A stretch of 64,000 bases of DNA from positions 1 to 64,000 of the forward strand of contig JADDOH010002553.1 of assembly GCA_016648135.1 (NCBI GenBank). Reading direction: 5' to 3'. The translations under genes and the position numbers were made by a program. Shown here piece after piece: positions 10,706 through 22,290 of this stretch. Source of the stretch: Agrypnia vestita. Its lineage: Eukaryota > Arthropoda > Insecta > Trichoptera > Phryganeidae. Positions within the stretch are counted from its first letter, which is position 1, and every line of letters begins with the position of its first letter. The notes under the pieces were generated by a model that saw nothing but the letters and a program-made list of their open reading frames with translations, searched no databases and was not told the DNA's origin.

Positions 10706-11635
10706 AATTAGTAATAACGCCGATGCGTGTAGTAGGCACGAAACCTGATTTCATGAGAAAGGGAGTATAAAAAACTTGGTTTTTATAGGTTAGTTTTTTA
10801 ATAAATCTAGATTTAAAACACCACAGTAACTAATTTAATAAATCCAAATTTAAATAAATAATAATAACTTTGTTATACACCACTTATATTTATTAAAAAT
10901 CCAACCAGGTTTCGCTACTACCGTAGCGATTATTATTTATTTAATTATAATGTATCACCACCAAGTGTTTGCTTCCTTTGAAAATTAAAAAAAAATCCAA
11001 ATTTGTTGAGAAAAAATAAAAAAAATTATATAAAATTTTAGAATTACAAATCAACCACATCATCAACTTTCAGTGAAATCTTCGAGTCCTAAAAATCACG
11101 GGTAATTATCTGTTTAATTCATCTACCAAAATAACATCAATTAAATAAAAATTATATGCGACATCTATTTTTGTCTGAACAAAACAAAATGAAAAATCAA
11201 ACAACATTAAAACATCTTTTTTCTATCGAATATGAATAGTTTAATAAGTATTCACTTTAGAATACATTATAATACTTGATCACTAATTTAGTAAATCCTC
11301 TCAATTAGATTCCCACGAGTAGCACCTGTTGACGATTATAGAGGCCACTGCTACCTGCTAATTGTAAACTATTTATGTATTTATAAGAGTCCCAACAAAA
11401 ATTCTTAAGGCACGAAAATCAAATTAAGGAAATATAATTAAAATGTGTTTAATATTATATTTACTATACGGCGAGCACAGAAGATGTGTGAATTTGAACA
11501 AAGCGAGTTTTCATCGGGACGGATGTTTGTGGCACTCTATCACCTCTGCTGGCAGGATGGTAAATTAGCTAGTTTCATCCTGCATTCAACGTTTTTTCGT
11601 TGTTTTTAAACTCACTATACCAGAGATTAATTAAG
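10706..11635. other. No gene recognised (AT-rich)
   Basis: AT-rich sequence without a plausible exon, RNA gene or clear repeat boundary. Confidence 0.45.
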
Positions 11636-11780
11636 ATAAATCATAAAAGTCTCACAGAGACGAAACTATTTATATGAGAAACATGTATGGAAGTCTCTTT
11701 AAAGGATGGCCCAGGGCTCACGACATGTGTGAGCTGGCGTAAGTAATAATTTTACATAATGGTGAACGTTACCAGAGGAG
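11636..11780 (+). repeat. Dispersed repeat shared with 21.75 and 29.33 kb
   Basis: AAGTCTCACAGAGACGA, GGAAGTCTCTTTAAAGG, CCCAGGGCTCACGAC and GCTGGCGTAAGTAAT correspond in order to similar text at 21,745-21,900 and, less complete, at 29,325-29,440. Type unknown. Confidence 0.5.
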
Positions 11781-12815
11781 AGTTTTTCTATTTATTTTCA
11801 ATTAATGAAAATGAAAATTTTAGTGAAATTGAACAAAAGTCTGAAAGTAAAATTAATTAAGCGCAATGAGAAAAAGTGATGAATTTTGCTCGCGTTGCCA
11901 GACGATCGCCTCAACCAATTATCGCAAACAAATACCAAATACAATTCAGTCATATTGTAAATGACGACAATGACATAGAAGCCTTTATCACAGTCCATCA
12001 CACTCTCGTATTATCTATAAGATTCGGGAAATATCTACAAACGCCAGGAACAACCTAAAAGCGACGCGAACATTCTCCTAAACAATAGAAATGAAAAGAA
12101 TCTTCTCGAGGGTTCGAAACCAACGTGATCACACAAATAAATAGCGCGGATCTAGCAACCGAATATTCGAACAAGTGATAAATAGAGTGTTACCCAGCGA
12201 TAATAAACCATTTATAGGCGAGTTATAAATAACGAAATGGTGTGCTTTAAAGAATAGCGTTATGTTCAATTCGTGTTAATCGACTTTGTCCATTTAATAA
12301 TTAATCAATCACTAATTCATAAACCGCTAACTAATTTCCAGCGTTTTAATTTGCTTCCCGCAGTCACGACACGTGACAATATTTAAAAAATAATGTTCTG
12401 TTTTGTTAAATACTTAATGTACCTTTCAGGTGATAGCACACGTCCACCATGTTTCACGGACGACTGCCCTGCTACGCCACCTGGAAACAGATTGGCAGTA
12501 CAGTGTAGTACCACCGGAGTTTGTGATTATTTATTGTAATTTAAATTTTAAGAAAATAAAATTAATTCTTCGGTGATTGTAATTCCTCAACCGTAAAGGA
12601 GTGTAATGTCTAACTATGCTAAACTGTTTTTGATTAGAGATTAGAGAAACTACATATGTAGTTTGTTTCCCGTCCATTTAAATGGTCATCATGAATAATC
12701 TCTACAATGTTAGCTTCCAAATCCATCATGATGTAAATTTTTATTTATTGATTCACATCATTACATTGAATCACAAACTCCGATGGTGTACACTCTGTAT
12801 TGCCAATTTTAATAT
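11781..12815. other. No gene recognised
   Basis: AT-rich. Short frames on both strands (for example 11,798-12,001 minus) show no motif. Confidence 0.45.
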
Positions 12816-13325
12816 ATATATATATATATATATTAATCTATATATATATATATATATATATATGTTAGTTCTAACTACTTTGGGGGTAACCCGCGTCAAA
12901 TTCTGGTCGTCAGGACAAGTCGTTGCCGACGTTTCGAACAGATCTCACTGTTCATCTTCAGGGCCGCCTTGTCGATGAGCTGCTTCTCCCAAAAGCGTAC
13001 AACCGTTTGGGTCCGGAGCTCACCGTCAAGTGAAAGTTTGAAAAATTCTGCGTCAGGTGTTTGTGGAGGAGTGGGTTTCTCCAGCGACGCCGTTAATGTG
13101 TTTTGCTCGGCTTCTAATAATCCGTATATTTACTTTATTATCGTCATTATACAATATTGAGAAGGTTGGATTTTCTGGAAGATGAACAGTGAGATCTGTT
13201 CGAAACGTCGGCAGACGACTGGTCCTGACGACCAGAATTTGACGCGGGTTACCCCCAAAGTAGTTAGAACTAACATGTATTGTACCCGTGAAAGCCTTAG
13301 ATTTAACATATATATATATATATAT
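12816..13325. mobile_element. Inverted pair of hammerhead-like repeats in (TA)n, locus B (Penelope-like relic)
   Basis: Two arms of about 100 bp, 12,863-12,961 and 13,178-13,283, are inverted copies of each other. Both carry GTTAGTTCTAACTAC, GGGGGTAACCCGCGTC and TTCTGGTCGTCAGGAC. The core reads, on the right arm (+), CTGGAAGATGAACAG, then GATCTGTTCGAAACGTCGG and a second stem ending GGTCCTGACG. The CTGA box is interrupted, so the ribozyme core is imperfect. The 216 bp between the arms is partly open on the minus strand but unidentified. (TA)n tracts border both sides (12,816-12,864 and 13,307-13,325). Confidence 0.55.
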
Positions 13326-13489
13326 AGTTTTTATTTATTTATTTATTTTATTTTTGAAAATAAAACAGATAAGAGTTACGAGTAGGGACAAAAATAGTAT
13401 AGAAGGTTGTATAATGTACAATATGATAAGTAACAGAATCCAGGAATATTTCACACTAATTGTTCATACCCGGCGTTGTTCGGGTTAAG

Positions 13490-14110
13490 AATTTAGTTAA
13501 AAATAAGTTTATGGGGATACACAAAGATCCCCATTGTTTTGCAAAGTATCTAATAAAAACAATGTTTTCTTTAGTCTGGGATGGATGGAATGTCCAGAGG
13601 GGAAATGTTGCAAGTCGAAAGGAGAGTGACTGCGGGAAATAAAGTAAATAGTGCTCTGAATGCAAAAAGAATCTGTCAAAGGAAGCAAGACTAGTGGTGC
13701 ATAATGGCGTAAGAGTGACAATTCTAAAGTATGGAAGTGAAGCCTAAAATTGGCTAAAAAGAATTAGAAGCGAATATAATGCTGGCTGTAGCGTGGTGGA
13801 TAGAATAAAGAAAGGATCGCTAAGATTGTTTGGTCATGTGTTACGTATGAGCGAGGAAAGGATGGTTAAGAAAATATATGAGGCAAATGTTGAAGTCAGT
13901 AGGAACAGAGGGCGTCCGCGAAAGATCTGGCACTACCAGTCACATTGGAGGATGGCCCTGTTAAAATCCTCAACAATAGTAGAGCATGCACGAGAAGATA
14001 AATGAATGTAGCCAAAGCAAAATTGGCATACCAAGATTGAATAATGTGGCGTTCTGTCCTATCTGCCTGCCCCTGCGGAAAACGGTGTGATGGTTAGTTG
14101 GTTAACTACT
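13490..14110 (+). pseudogene. Non-LTR retrotransposon tail, 5'-truncated
   Basis: Broken plus-strand frames read VERRVTAGNKVNSALNAK (from about 13,607) and then RIKKGSLRLFGHVLRMSEE and NRGRPRKIWH (13,800-13,940). These are the C-terminal tail blocks of widespread insect endonuclease/reverse-transcriptase elements. Several stops are present. The fragment ends in GTGATGGTTAGTTGGTTAAC, a (GTTA)n-type 3' terminus shared with the copies at 14.8-15.1 kb and 56.1 kb. Confidence 0.65.
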
Positions 14111-14819
14111 CGAGTTTCGAGAGCATCAGAATATTTCATCGACAGTAGTAAAATGTAATTAAACTCAAGTACGTAGACATAATATAGTTTTCAATACATA
14201 AAAATATTTTTTTGAAATCCAGGTTCTTGTCTTAAGCATATTTTTTTATATTGATAAGATAAATACACAGCAAACTGTCAAATTATCTTGATATTTGAGT
14301 ATTATTTATCTTGTAGAACTTCCATGAGATGAATATATTAATGTACCTGTTTTGTAAAATTTATACAAAATGAGTGAATGAAAACATTCAACTATCACAT
14401 TTATTCGATTTTGTTTTATTTTTCTTCACTGTTTACAAAATAAAAAGGAAAAAATCCAGTTTCCGTGTTGGCAACGAATATTATAATATATAACATTTAC
14501 GGGGACTTGCGGGAGATTCAGAGAAAATGGCATTCATTGAATAATTTATAGATTTATTATTACTCGTATTGCCATTTATAGCGAATATGAGAGTATTCAA
14601 CCTTCAAATCATATTAAACAAATTTATTGAAAATTGTTTTTAAGGTAATATTAAAAATACATAAATTGTTTCCTATATTTCCTGTATATATGAGTAAGTA
14701 GCCGATTGGTGTACCGTAAAAAAATATAGCGTAATTATACTTTACTATTGAATATATATTTTCATTGATGTTTTTTTAGTTACCTCTAAAAATAAAGAAT
14801 AAAGAATGCAGATATTAGG
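14111..14819. other. No gene recognised (AT-rich)
   Basis: AT-rich spacer between two LINE tails. Nothing recognised. Confidence 0.45.
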
Positions 14820-15150
14820 AATTAATGTAGAGCTGATCTTAGCATAATTAATAGAATTAAAAAAGGGTCGCTCAGATGATTTGGGCATGTTGAGAGAATG
14901 AATGAGGAAAGAATGGTAAGAAAGATAGGTATATAAGATAGACGGCGGAAGACGTGACATGACCAGATTAACCAGATACTGGAAGATGGTCCCGTTAGAA
15001 GCCTCAACAACCGGCGAGCTTGCATGCGAAGATGTATGAATGTGGATGAGGCGAGAGTTGTATGTCAGGACAGAAGAGTGTGGCACTCTATCCTCTCTGC
15101 CTACCCCCACGGGGAATCGGTGTGATGGTAAGTTAGTTAGTTAGTTAGCT
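14820..15150 (+). pseudogene. Non-LTR retrotransposon tail, second copy
   Basis: The plus-strand frames read FGHVERMNEERMVRKIG, then after a stop GPVRSLNNRRACMRRCMN and VCQDRRVWHSILSAYPHG. They are the same blocks, in the same order, as 13.5-14.1 kb. The tail ends GTGATGGTAAGTTAGTTAGTTAG, giving several GTTA units. Minus-strand frames over this stretch are shadows. Confidence 0.65.
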
Positions 15151-15301
15151 ACCTCTATATACTTCTTTCTTAATCAATCGTTTATATATATTTTTTGTAT
15201 TATAACTCATTCGTATATTTTTCTTATATAAATTGAACCTGGATTAAGAAAATTCTTTTGTCGTGAAATATATAACTCGAAACGAAATATAAAAATAAAA
15301 A

Positions 15302-15532
15302 AAGGCGGCCCTCATAACGCAGTGGGTATGACACTGGTTTCCCACACCGAGGGTTCCGGGTTCGATTCCCGGTAAGGTCACAATTTAATCTATGCGATTT
15401 ACTCAAGCCTGGGTGTTTTGTGATGTACTTCGCTTCGGTAATTGGGCCTCCTGGCATGTTGAAGCGTAAAAAAAAAACTGCCCCAAAACAGGTTTCACCT
15501 AGTGGGGCGTTATAAGCTAAATTAAAAAAATA
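15302..15532 (+). repeat. tRNA-derived SINE
   Basis: The head has an A-box-like region (CATAACGCAGTGGGTATG, 15,313-15,330) and a perfect B box GGTTCGATTCC (15,359-15,369). Together they look like a tRNA-derived polymerase III promoter. A unique body follows, with a run of A near 15,470, the complementary pair GCCCC/GGGGC (about 15,480 and 15,503), and a final A-rich tail. It is not a functional tRNA: there is no acceptor-stem match and the sequence runs on past the T arm. Confidence 0.7.
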
Positions 15533-15714
15533 TGCGATAGTAAAACTTCAATAATGTATATGTACATAAGCAATAGTTTGAGAGGTTTGAAATTAATGAA
15601 TTCAATCAATCAGAAAGCCTTAAAATATCCACAATATTATCCACAATTTGTGAAAAACGAAATTGGTGAATAAATTCTACAAATTTGACAAACTATAACA
15701 AATAAAACGCATAC

Positions 15715-15905
15715 AATTAGCTACTCTAGCACAGGCTACGCCTAGTAGAGTAGTAGTAATCCACAAAACATAATTAAAATATGTGTATTTAGATAAGTAA
15801 TATTGTAAATAAAATGATATACATTATTATGACCCATATATTCAAATATAAAATAAATTGTACAAGGATTTTATGAATGAATAAATAAATAAATAAATAA
15901 TTTAC
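15715..15905 (+). repeat. Short repeat with (AATA)n tail, copy 1
   Basis: CTACTCTAGCACAGGCTACG and CCTAGTAGAGTAG are followed by TAATCCACA, ACAAGGATTTT and an (AAAT)n run. The same order recurs at 16,480-16,640. This layout fits the 3' UTR and tail of a LINE, or a SINE sharing it. Confidence 0.55.
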
Positions 15906-16089
15906 GTTCTAGAGTTTTCTAATTGATTGAATTCATTAATTTCAAACCTGTCAAACTTAAAACGACAAAATTGACGATATTACCTGCAATTTATATAATA
16001 ACTGTCAAGATACCGAAATAACAATACTGCTTATTTTAGAATACGGCCGATTATATATGTGAATTTATGGAATGTAATAAAGAAGAGGA

Positions 16090-17060
16090 ATAAATGAATA
16101 AATGATCGATTATTTCAAAAGTGCTTTTATCAGAGCCATATTTTTAGAGGTAATAGGAAATAAAATGAATAATGATGAGATAAAGATAGAGATTGATGAA
16201 GAAGAAATAGAAATAGGGGATACAATAAAATATTTCTGGATAATTATAGACTCTAAATTATCATTTAAAAAACATCCTGAATACATAACAAAGAAAATTG
16301 CAAAGAAAGGATCATTCTTAGGAAGAATAAGACCAAAATTAACTAAAGAAAAATAACAATATATAAATCAATAATTGCTCCTTATTTTCAATACTGCAAT
16401 ATTGTAGATACATAATTATTACCTTATGAAAACTAATATTATTGACGAATTCAAAAAATATTATAATTGTGTTCTATAACGCCACTCTGGGACAGGCATA
16501 GCCTAGTAGAGTGGCATAATCCACATATCTAACAAAAAATAAATTGTGCAATCTTGTCTTATATTTATATTGTTAAATTATTATTAAGTACCTATATATT
16601 GTAAACAAGGATTTTTTGAAATAAATAAATACAAAATATTCTGTACCTATATAATGAAGGAGATATAAGAAAATTACAAATTCAACAGAATAGAGCAATG
16701 AGAATAATTCTACAGAGAAATATATATTCCAAAATTGAAAAGATGCTCTCAAATTTAAATTGGATTAATATAAAACAAGGATTAAAATTAAATACAGTGA
16801 TATTCATTCACAAAATATTAAACGACAAAATACCAAAATATTTTAAAAATAAGATTAAGATAAATATAACACAGAGATACATAGACATAATACAAGAAAC
16901 GCAAACAAAATAAATATTCCAAATAGAAAAAAGACAAACACACAAAACTGTATTTATTACAAGGGAATGAGTATAATAGCCTGCCAGAAGGTGTGAGTGA
17001 GGAAGCTGAGCAGGATCGATATGTTCAAACAAGAATGTAAACGGCACATAACAATGGAAA
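16090..17060 (+). pseudogene. Jockey/CR1-like LINE reverse-transcriptase C-terminus with nested insertion
   Basis: The first part (16,102-16,356) encodes IKYFWIIIDSKLSFKKHPEY and IAKKGSFLGRIRPKLTKE. The second part (from about 16,655) encodes KLQIQQNRAMRIILQRNIY and LNWINIKQGLKLNTVIFIHK. These are the usual blocks after the catalytic domain in jockey/CR1-type reverse transcriptases. Between them, about 16,440-16,655, sits a second copy of the short repeat with a (AAAT)n tail, so one retroelement landed in another. The upstream catalytic domain is missing. Confidence 0.65.
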
Positions 17061-18103
17061 ATGTATGAAGAGAAATATAATTTAATAAGTGTACATATAT
17101 ATATAATGTTTATAATATTAGCTCATGATAAACAATTATGTATCATTAACTAAATAAAGATATATAAATAAAAATAAATGTACTACATGCTCCATACTAA
17201 AGGTATGCACTACCGGTTTTCGATAAATCGGTGCGGTGTACCGATAAATATGGCTAAATTCCATTACCGGTAAATAAATATCGGTAAATAAAATGTTATT
17301 TCGGTTAGTTAATTTTCAATTTTTAATAAATTAAATAATAATATTTTTAAAACATAGTATTACGTGACGATATTTACGGAAAGCAGGATCGTTTATGGCT
17401 TAGGCCCGGTTGTTCCATGTTGGATCAAAGTAAGCGTTCGTTTAAAGCATCATTATCAAGTGGATGACTATAATAAAATCACATTATTTGTTCATTATTT
17501 CGATTAAAATCAATAACCACGTCAACACTAAATCATCACAAGCGAGAGCCGCAGAAACAGCTGAACACGCCGTTCCAAATTTCGAAACTTTAAAACAACG
17601 TGTTTACTATTTGGATACTGCACGAATGTATGCAAAGAAAGGGTATAAAAAGCATGTCTTCAAAATTTTTTTGATATAATCGTTTTGAAATGTTTTCCAC
17701 TTGAATTGATTTAATAGTAGAATTTCAAACTTTTTCGTTATTACATGTGGCGACTCTGCATTAAAACACTTGTTTGATAAGCCGTTTCATTAAAATTAAA
17801 ATAATTCTTCATATAATAATTCATTTCTAGAGCTTAAGAATTAAGAAGCCGGCCCATAATAAAAGTAAATCTCGGATGATCTCCCGTGGAAAGTGGATAT
17901 GTTAATTTCGACGACATTTTTTCGAAAAACCCGACGGTCCCCGCGAATTTGGAATACTTGCAGGGGCAAAAAATGTTGATCATGCCATGTGTCAACATTA
18001 ACTCAGTCTTCAAACAAATCTGCCGAAGCGGTGCGAGGGTTCGAAGCGGGTCAATGCCCTGTCGGCACCAGCTCGTCTCCTTGACGGGATGCTGGGACGT
18101 GTA
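17061..18103. other. No gene recognised
   Basis: AT-rich. TACCGGT/CGATAAAT words repeat at 17,210-17,300 and could be a small MITE. A frame of 71 codons at 17,464-17,679 has no motif. Confidence 0.4.
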
Positions 18104-18460
18104 TTGCCTGCCCAACATAACTTGGCGTGCGGCAAGATCGGAACTAAAACCCACCCCGCCCGCACCCGGCGGTAACCCCTCGCCCTGTACTTGAGTGTGA
18201 GCTGTGACATCTTGATTACCAATATACACTGAATTATTATTTCCAAAACAACCAAAAGAACCATTGCCAATGAAGTATTTAAGTTTTGCGAAGCTGAAAA
18301 AGCAAATAATGTACCGATGTTACCGTCATGTAATTTATATTGAAGGCTCTGACACTGGTCACCGGACATTCAGTACATTATGCATTGTGTAATATATTTA
18401 CAACCTGTTTCGCGACAGGAGCGCCCTCCCTCGCACGCCAACTTATAGTGATGGCACTCT
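18104..18460 (-). mobile_element. Non-autonomous TIR element, copy c (internally deleted)
   Basis: Starts TTGCCTGCCCAACATAAC and ends GATGGCACTCTAA, matching copies a, b and d. At 357 bp it has lost about 90 bp internally, including most of the segment holding GCGGCCGC in the others. Confidence 0.7.
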
Positions 18461-19660
18461 AATGTATAAGGACACAAAATCGGGGGAAGGAGTTCTGGCT
18501 TCAGTGGCTGCAGCAGGCATCTATATTATTGTCATGGGATGTGAACTTGGGAGGCAAATGAAAACACTGGTTCGCTCGGTAGTATCTATTCGCCCCGGTA
18601 GCATTTATTACTTGCGCGGGTCACTTACTAATATCGCCTGTTGTAATATCACTGATCACACTGGTTTGCTCGGTAGTATCACGGAGATGTCGCCTTGTTA
18701 ACGTCACAAACTAAATTGCCTGAGTCCACGTCGCGTGACTCCTTATATAGTCAAAATTCCTTTGAAAGGTTTATTCTATAGGTAACGAGAAGCTCTTAGT
18801 AAATTCAAGATTATTCTGAGGGGTTTATTACTAAGGCGATTGAATGTCGTAGAATTCTCTAGAAAGATAGCGCGGTTACGGTTGAGTGACCTTGGATTGT
18901 GTGCGTTGACATGACTTAGCGCCATCGCATGAAACCGTTGCTTATTTTCAGCACTCGGTAGATACTTAGTCAAACTATATTGTGATTGCCCTACATTTCC
19001 CGTGCAGTATAGTACATGGTTTCCATTGCCAACTTAAAAAAAAAACAAATAGCGAAATCGTATAAACTAGCGAGAATTACAAATTGTTTCAAAACACATG
19101 CAGATCATATTTAATGTGTAGAAATATTATACTCATAAAATATTAACTGTTTTCCCTTATGAAATGTTGTATCCCAGTTTAAATAAAGTAGGTATCTATT
19201 ACTTTACGTGTGGTACAAACATCGTCTATGATACGAGTATACTGCGACATTTTCATTTCTTTCCGGATATTCGCATGTCGCATTCCGAAAATCGTATTTT
19301 GGACATCGTTTATCTTTATTTTTATTTGATATTTTCCAGAGCATTAATAATTTGAGGACACGGCATAACGAACAAATATGTCAATATAGGAAAGTTCAAT
19401 CAAATCAAGTATAAATGGTTATTGCGTGATTTAACACATATCTCAGCAACAATCAAAAATAGCAAAATTATTAATAGCGACTTTCCATTATTGTTTTAGA
19501 ATGAAATAGTATTTCAAAGATCTTTCTCTAAATTTAGTGATTGTTATTTTAAGAAATACGAAAAAAAAAATTGTTCAGGATTAGAAAAAAAAGTGCCACT
19601 TTGAATACGGCATGAGTACAGGACGATATTTTGGAATATGATTAATTGGAAATATCTAAT
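18461..19660. other. No gene recognised
   Basis: Mixed-composition sequence with short frames (for example 18,462-18,701 plus). The paired phrases CTGGTTCGCTCGGTAGTATC and CTGGTTTGCTCGGTAGTATC at about 18,570 and 18,660 are a local direct repeat roughly 90 bp apart. Nothing else was recognised. Confidence 0.4.
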
Positions 19661-19667
19661 TAAAAGT

Positions 19668-19709
19668 GTCTAATCAGTTGTCAATTTAACAATTGACAAC
19701 TGATTAGAC
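19668..19709. repeat. Perfect 19 bp stem, 4 nt loop palindrome
   Basis: GTCTAATCAGTTGTCAATT is followed by TAAC and its exact reverse complement. It abuts the left arm of the inverted repeat that follows. Confidence 0.85.
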
Positions 19710-20232
19710 ATTATTAAAGAGTTTAAATTTACAATGTACAATTTGTTACTTATTAAAGAATTTACGCTACCGATTTCGACACGTCCGTGTCATTAACGAA
19801 CGTTATTTAAACTAATCTAAAATGCGAAAGTACTGTGTTAGGTGTCTTTAGCGGGCGGGGGTGATTTGTGGAGTGGGAGGGGCGAGGGAGGGAACATGGT
19901 TAATAATGGTGACTTACACGGGGCTATTATTTTGTTAACGATGTTAATATTAGAATTTAATTTTTTGTTTATTTCTAAAGTTTCTAGGGCGGATAATCTG
20001 AAAAATTTGTTGATATTAGTGTATTTAAATTTTGATCTATCTTTATTAAAAGTGTGGCCAGTTTCCAACAAGTGGTTAGAAAATTCCGAATAATTATTTT
20101 TTTTTGCTCATTAATGACATGGACGTGTCGAAACCGGTAGCGTAAATTCTTATTAAGTATTTACGCTACCGGTTTCGTAAGTACAATTCGTAAGTAACAA
20201 ATTGTACATTGTAAATTTAAACTCTTTAATAA
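19705..20232. mobile_element. Inverted pair of hammerhead-like repeats, locus D (Penelope-like relic)
   Basis: The left arm (19,705-19,800) and right arm (20,105-20,232) are inverted copies sharing AAAGAGTTTAAATTTACAATG, trimmed here to its common words, and TTTACGCTACCG. On the right arm (+) the core reads TTAATGACATGGACGTGTCG then AAACCGGTAGCG. This is a stem II (ACAYG/CGTGT) closed by GAAAC, with the CTGATGA box decayed to TTAATGA. The 300 bp between the arms includes a G-rich stretch at 19,852-19,890 and no identifiable gene. Confidence 0.5.
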
Positions 20233-20688
20233 TGTCTGAAAGAAATTGTTACATTGTAAGTGCCCAAGAAATACAAAAAATAGTCAACTGATTAACTTAC
20301 TTGTACTATTAATAAACTTGAAAGCGTGGTTGTGTATTTTAGAAACATTTTATCAAAATATTAATTTTTAATCTCCACTCTGGCTTATTAATCGATAACA
20401 AATAACTTTGTCTTAATTATATCTAAATAGTCACCATGAAGACCTATCAGACACCAATGTCCGCGCAACATTTACCGTAGAATGCAATTTTCTTCACAAT
20501 TTGCCGCCCCTTAGAACTTGCCACCCATAGGCACGGCCTCACTTACCTATGTCCACGTGACGTCCCTGATCTAGCTTGTAAATTGAATTAAAACAAAGCC
20601 TAGCTTTAAAGACATGCCTTAAGTCTTCTAACATTTACAAATTCACTAACTTTACTCCCGAATAATAATCGTTTACGTTTCGTACGTT
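20233..20688. other. No gene recognised
   Basis: AT-rich spacer. Nothing recognised. Confidence 0.4.
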
Positions 20689-20726
20689 CACGGTAAATAT
20701 TAAATATATATTTAATATTTACCGTG
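20689..20726. repeat. Perfect 38 bp palindrome without loop
   Basis: CACGGTAAATATTAAATAT is followed directly by its exact reverse complement. Confidence 0.9.
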
Positions 20727-20922
20727 TTGATAATAACGCGATGAAGGTTTTCTAACTTTCTAAGAGGTTGCAATTACCACTTGAGAATTGACAAGGAAAC
20801 CATTTTAATATTAAACACAACATCAAACAATCAAACACAATATAATTTTGTTTACTTGACAGAAAGTAACGTAGATAAGTGCACAAATTACAATGATGTC
20901 ATACACAACGCCACGCTGTCAA

Positions 20923-20975
20923 GTTCATTCATTAAAAATTTCATAACTGCGTTATGAAATTTTTAATGAATGAAC
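20923..20975. repeat. Perfect 25 bp inverted repeat with TGC spacer
   Basis: The arm GTTCATTCATTAAAAATTTC (first 20 of 25 bases) is repeated exactly in reverse complement after TGC. It could be a tiny fold-back element or a cruciform-forming site. Confidence 0.9.
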
Positions 20976-21202
20976 CTATCTACTTGCCTTTTAATTATTG
21001 ATGGCGAGCAAAAAACTGTAAGAATGAATAAAGCCAACGTGCCGTTAAGCACTTTGACAAATAACCCTCGAAATTACGAAATTATTCGGTAAAACAAAAA
21101 TAGCCAAATTTTTTACGCACACACGTTATTTAAATAAACGTAAGGTATTGAAGTGAGATCTCTTACGAAGCTTATATTATTAGCTGCGTAAGCAGGCACT
21201 TC

Positions 21203-21530
21203 GGCCCGAATGCAGAGTGAATACTGAGATGATTTAAAGGTTGAGGTACGCCTTAAAAGCGTAATTTTCAGTTCAAAATAACGCTTTCAAGGCGTACTTT
21301 AACCTTTATATCATATAAGTATTGATTCTGAATTCGGGCCTTAAACAATAATTTTTAAATAAGAAAATCGATTTTTTAACTTAATATAAGATCATATATC
21401 AACCTGACTAATAAAAAATACGACTTTTGCCCGAATTCAGGGTTTTAAAACCATAATTTTCAGTACAAAATAACACTTTTAGGGAGTACCTTAAATCATC
21501 TCAGTGTTGACTCTGAATTCGGGCGTATGT
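21203..21530. mobile_element. MITE with GCCCGAATTCAGAGT-type ends
   Basis: The left end reads GGCCCGAATGCAGAGTGAAT then CTGAGATGATTTAAAGG. The right end is its inverted counterpart, CCTTAAATCATCTCAGTG then GACTCTGAATTCGGGC. Internal inverted copies (near 21,325 and 21,430) suggest two elements joined or an internal duplication. It is non-coding. Confidence 0.65.
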
Positions 21531-21744
21531 ATCTCAATCACCAAATCGTTTCTAGTCAATCATCTATCTACATATAAACCTTACGGCATTAAATTTACCT
21601 TTATTCCATATACGTTAAAGATTAGTTCCCTTCTAAATTGTCGCTTGATTAAAGAAAAGAAAGGAATTCAATCACAAATAATATTGTGGTATTTCTTTAA
21701 GTCAAGTATTATTCATAAACAATATATTTATAAATTAAGATAAA

Positions 21745-21900
21745 GTATAGAAGTCTTACGGAGACGACGCAATTTTTGTGGAAGTCTTTAAAGGTTTTCT
21801 CAGGGCTTATGACCTGAAGAAGCTGACTTAAGTAACCACAATGCAAAGTTCATAAATTCCACTGTAAGAACATCCACACATTATCAAATTTTTGAAAGTT
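21745..21900 (+). repeat. Dispersed repeat shared with 11.64 and 29.33 kb
   Basis: AAGTCTTACGGAGACGACG, GGAAGTCTTTAAAGGTTTTC, CAGGGCTTATGACCTG and GCTGACTTAAGTAACCA recur at the other two places in the same order. Confidence 0.5.
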
Positions 21901-22214
21901 GTATGTATGTTCTAAATCAGTTTCTTTCATACATTCGACTGGACTGTGCTAGAGACATCTATGGTCATTCCCATGACATAGTATACATAGGTTTCGTATA
22001 ATAAATAAACGTTACTATAATAATAGATCAACGTTTTGTAAAAAATAAGTCAGAAACCTTGAAAAAAATGCAAACTTTGATACCGCATAACTCCACAACT
22101 ATGGAATAATCCAAGAATATGGTTCCGGTGTTCATACAATGAAAATAAGTATTTCACTATATAATTTAATGTCCTGTTAATTTAATCTAACTAAAATAAT
22201 CGTAATCTAAATTA

Positions 22215-22290
22215 AACAAACCAAACCTAATAACCTAACCTAACCTAATAACCTAACCAAACCAAACCTAATAACTTAACCTAACCTCAT
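22215..22290. repeat. Degenerate (CCTAA)n telomere-like tract
   Basis: ACCTAACCTAACCTAATAAC and related words repeat over about 75 bp. CCTAA/TTAGG is the ancestral insect telomere unit. A reverse trace (TAGGTTAGG) lies at about 22,967. This is interstitial and degenerate, not a chromosome end. Confidence 0.6.

Noticed and set aside
14090..15150. (TTAG)n as telomeric repeat
   Set aside because: It is tied to the LINE 3' ends and the unit is four bases, not TTAGG.
15304..15380. Possible tRNA gene
   Set aside because: A and B boxes are present but there is no paired acceptor stem and the sequence continues into a SINE body.
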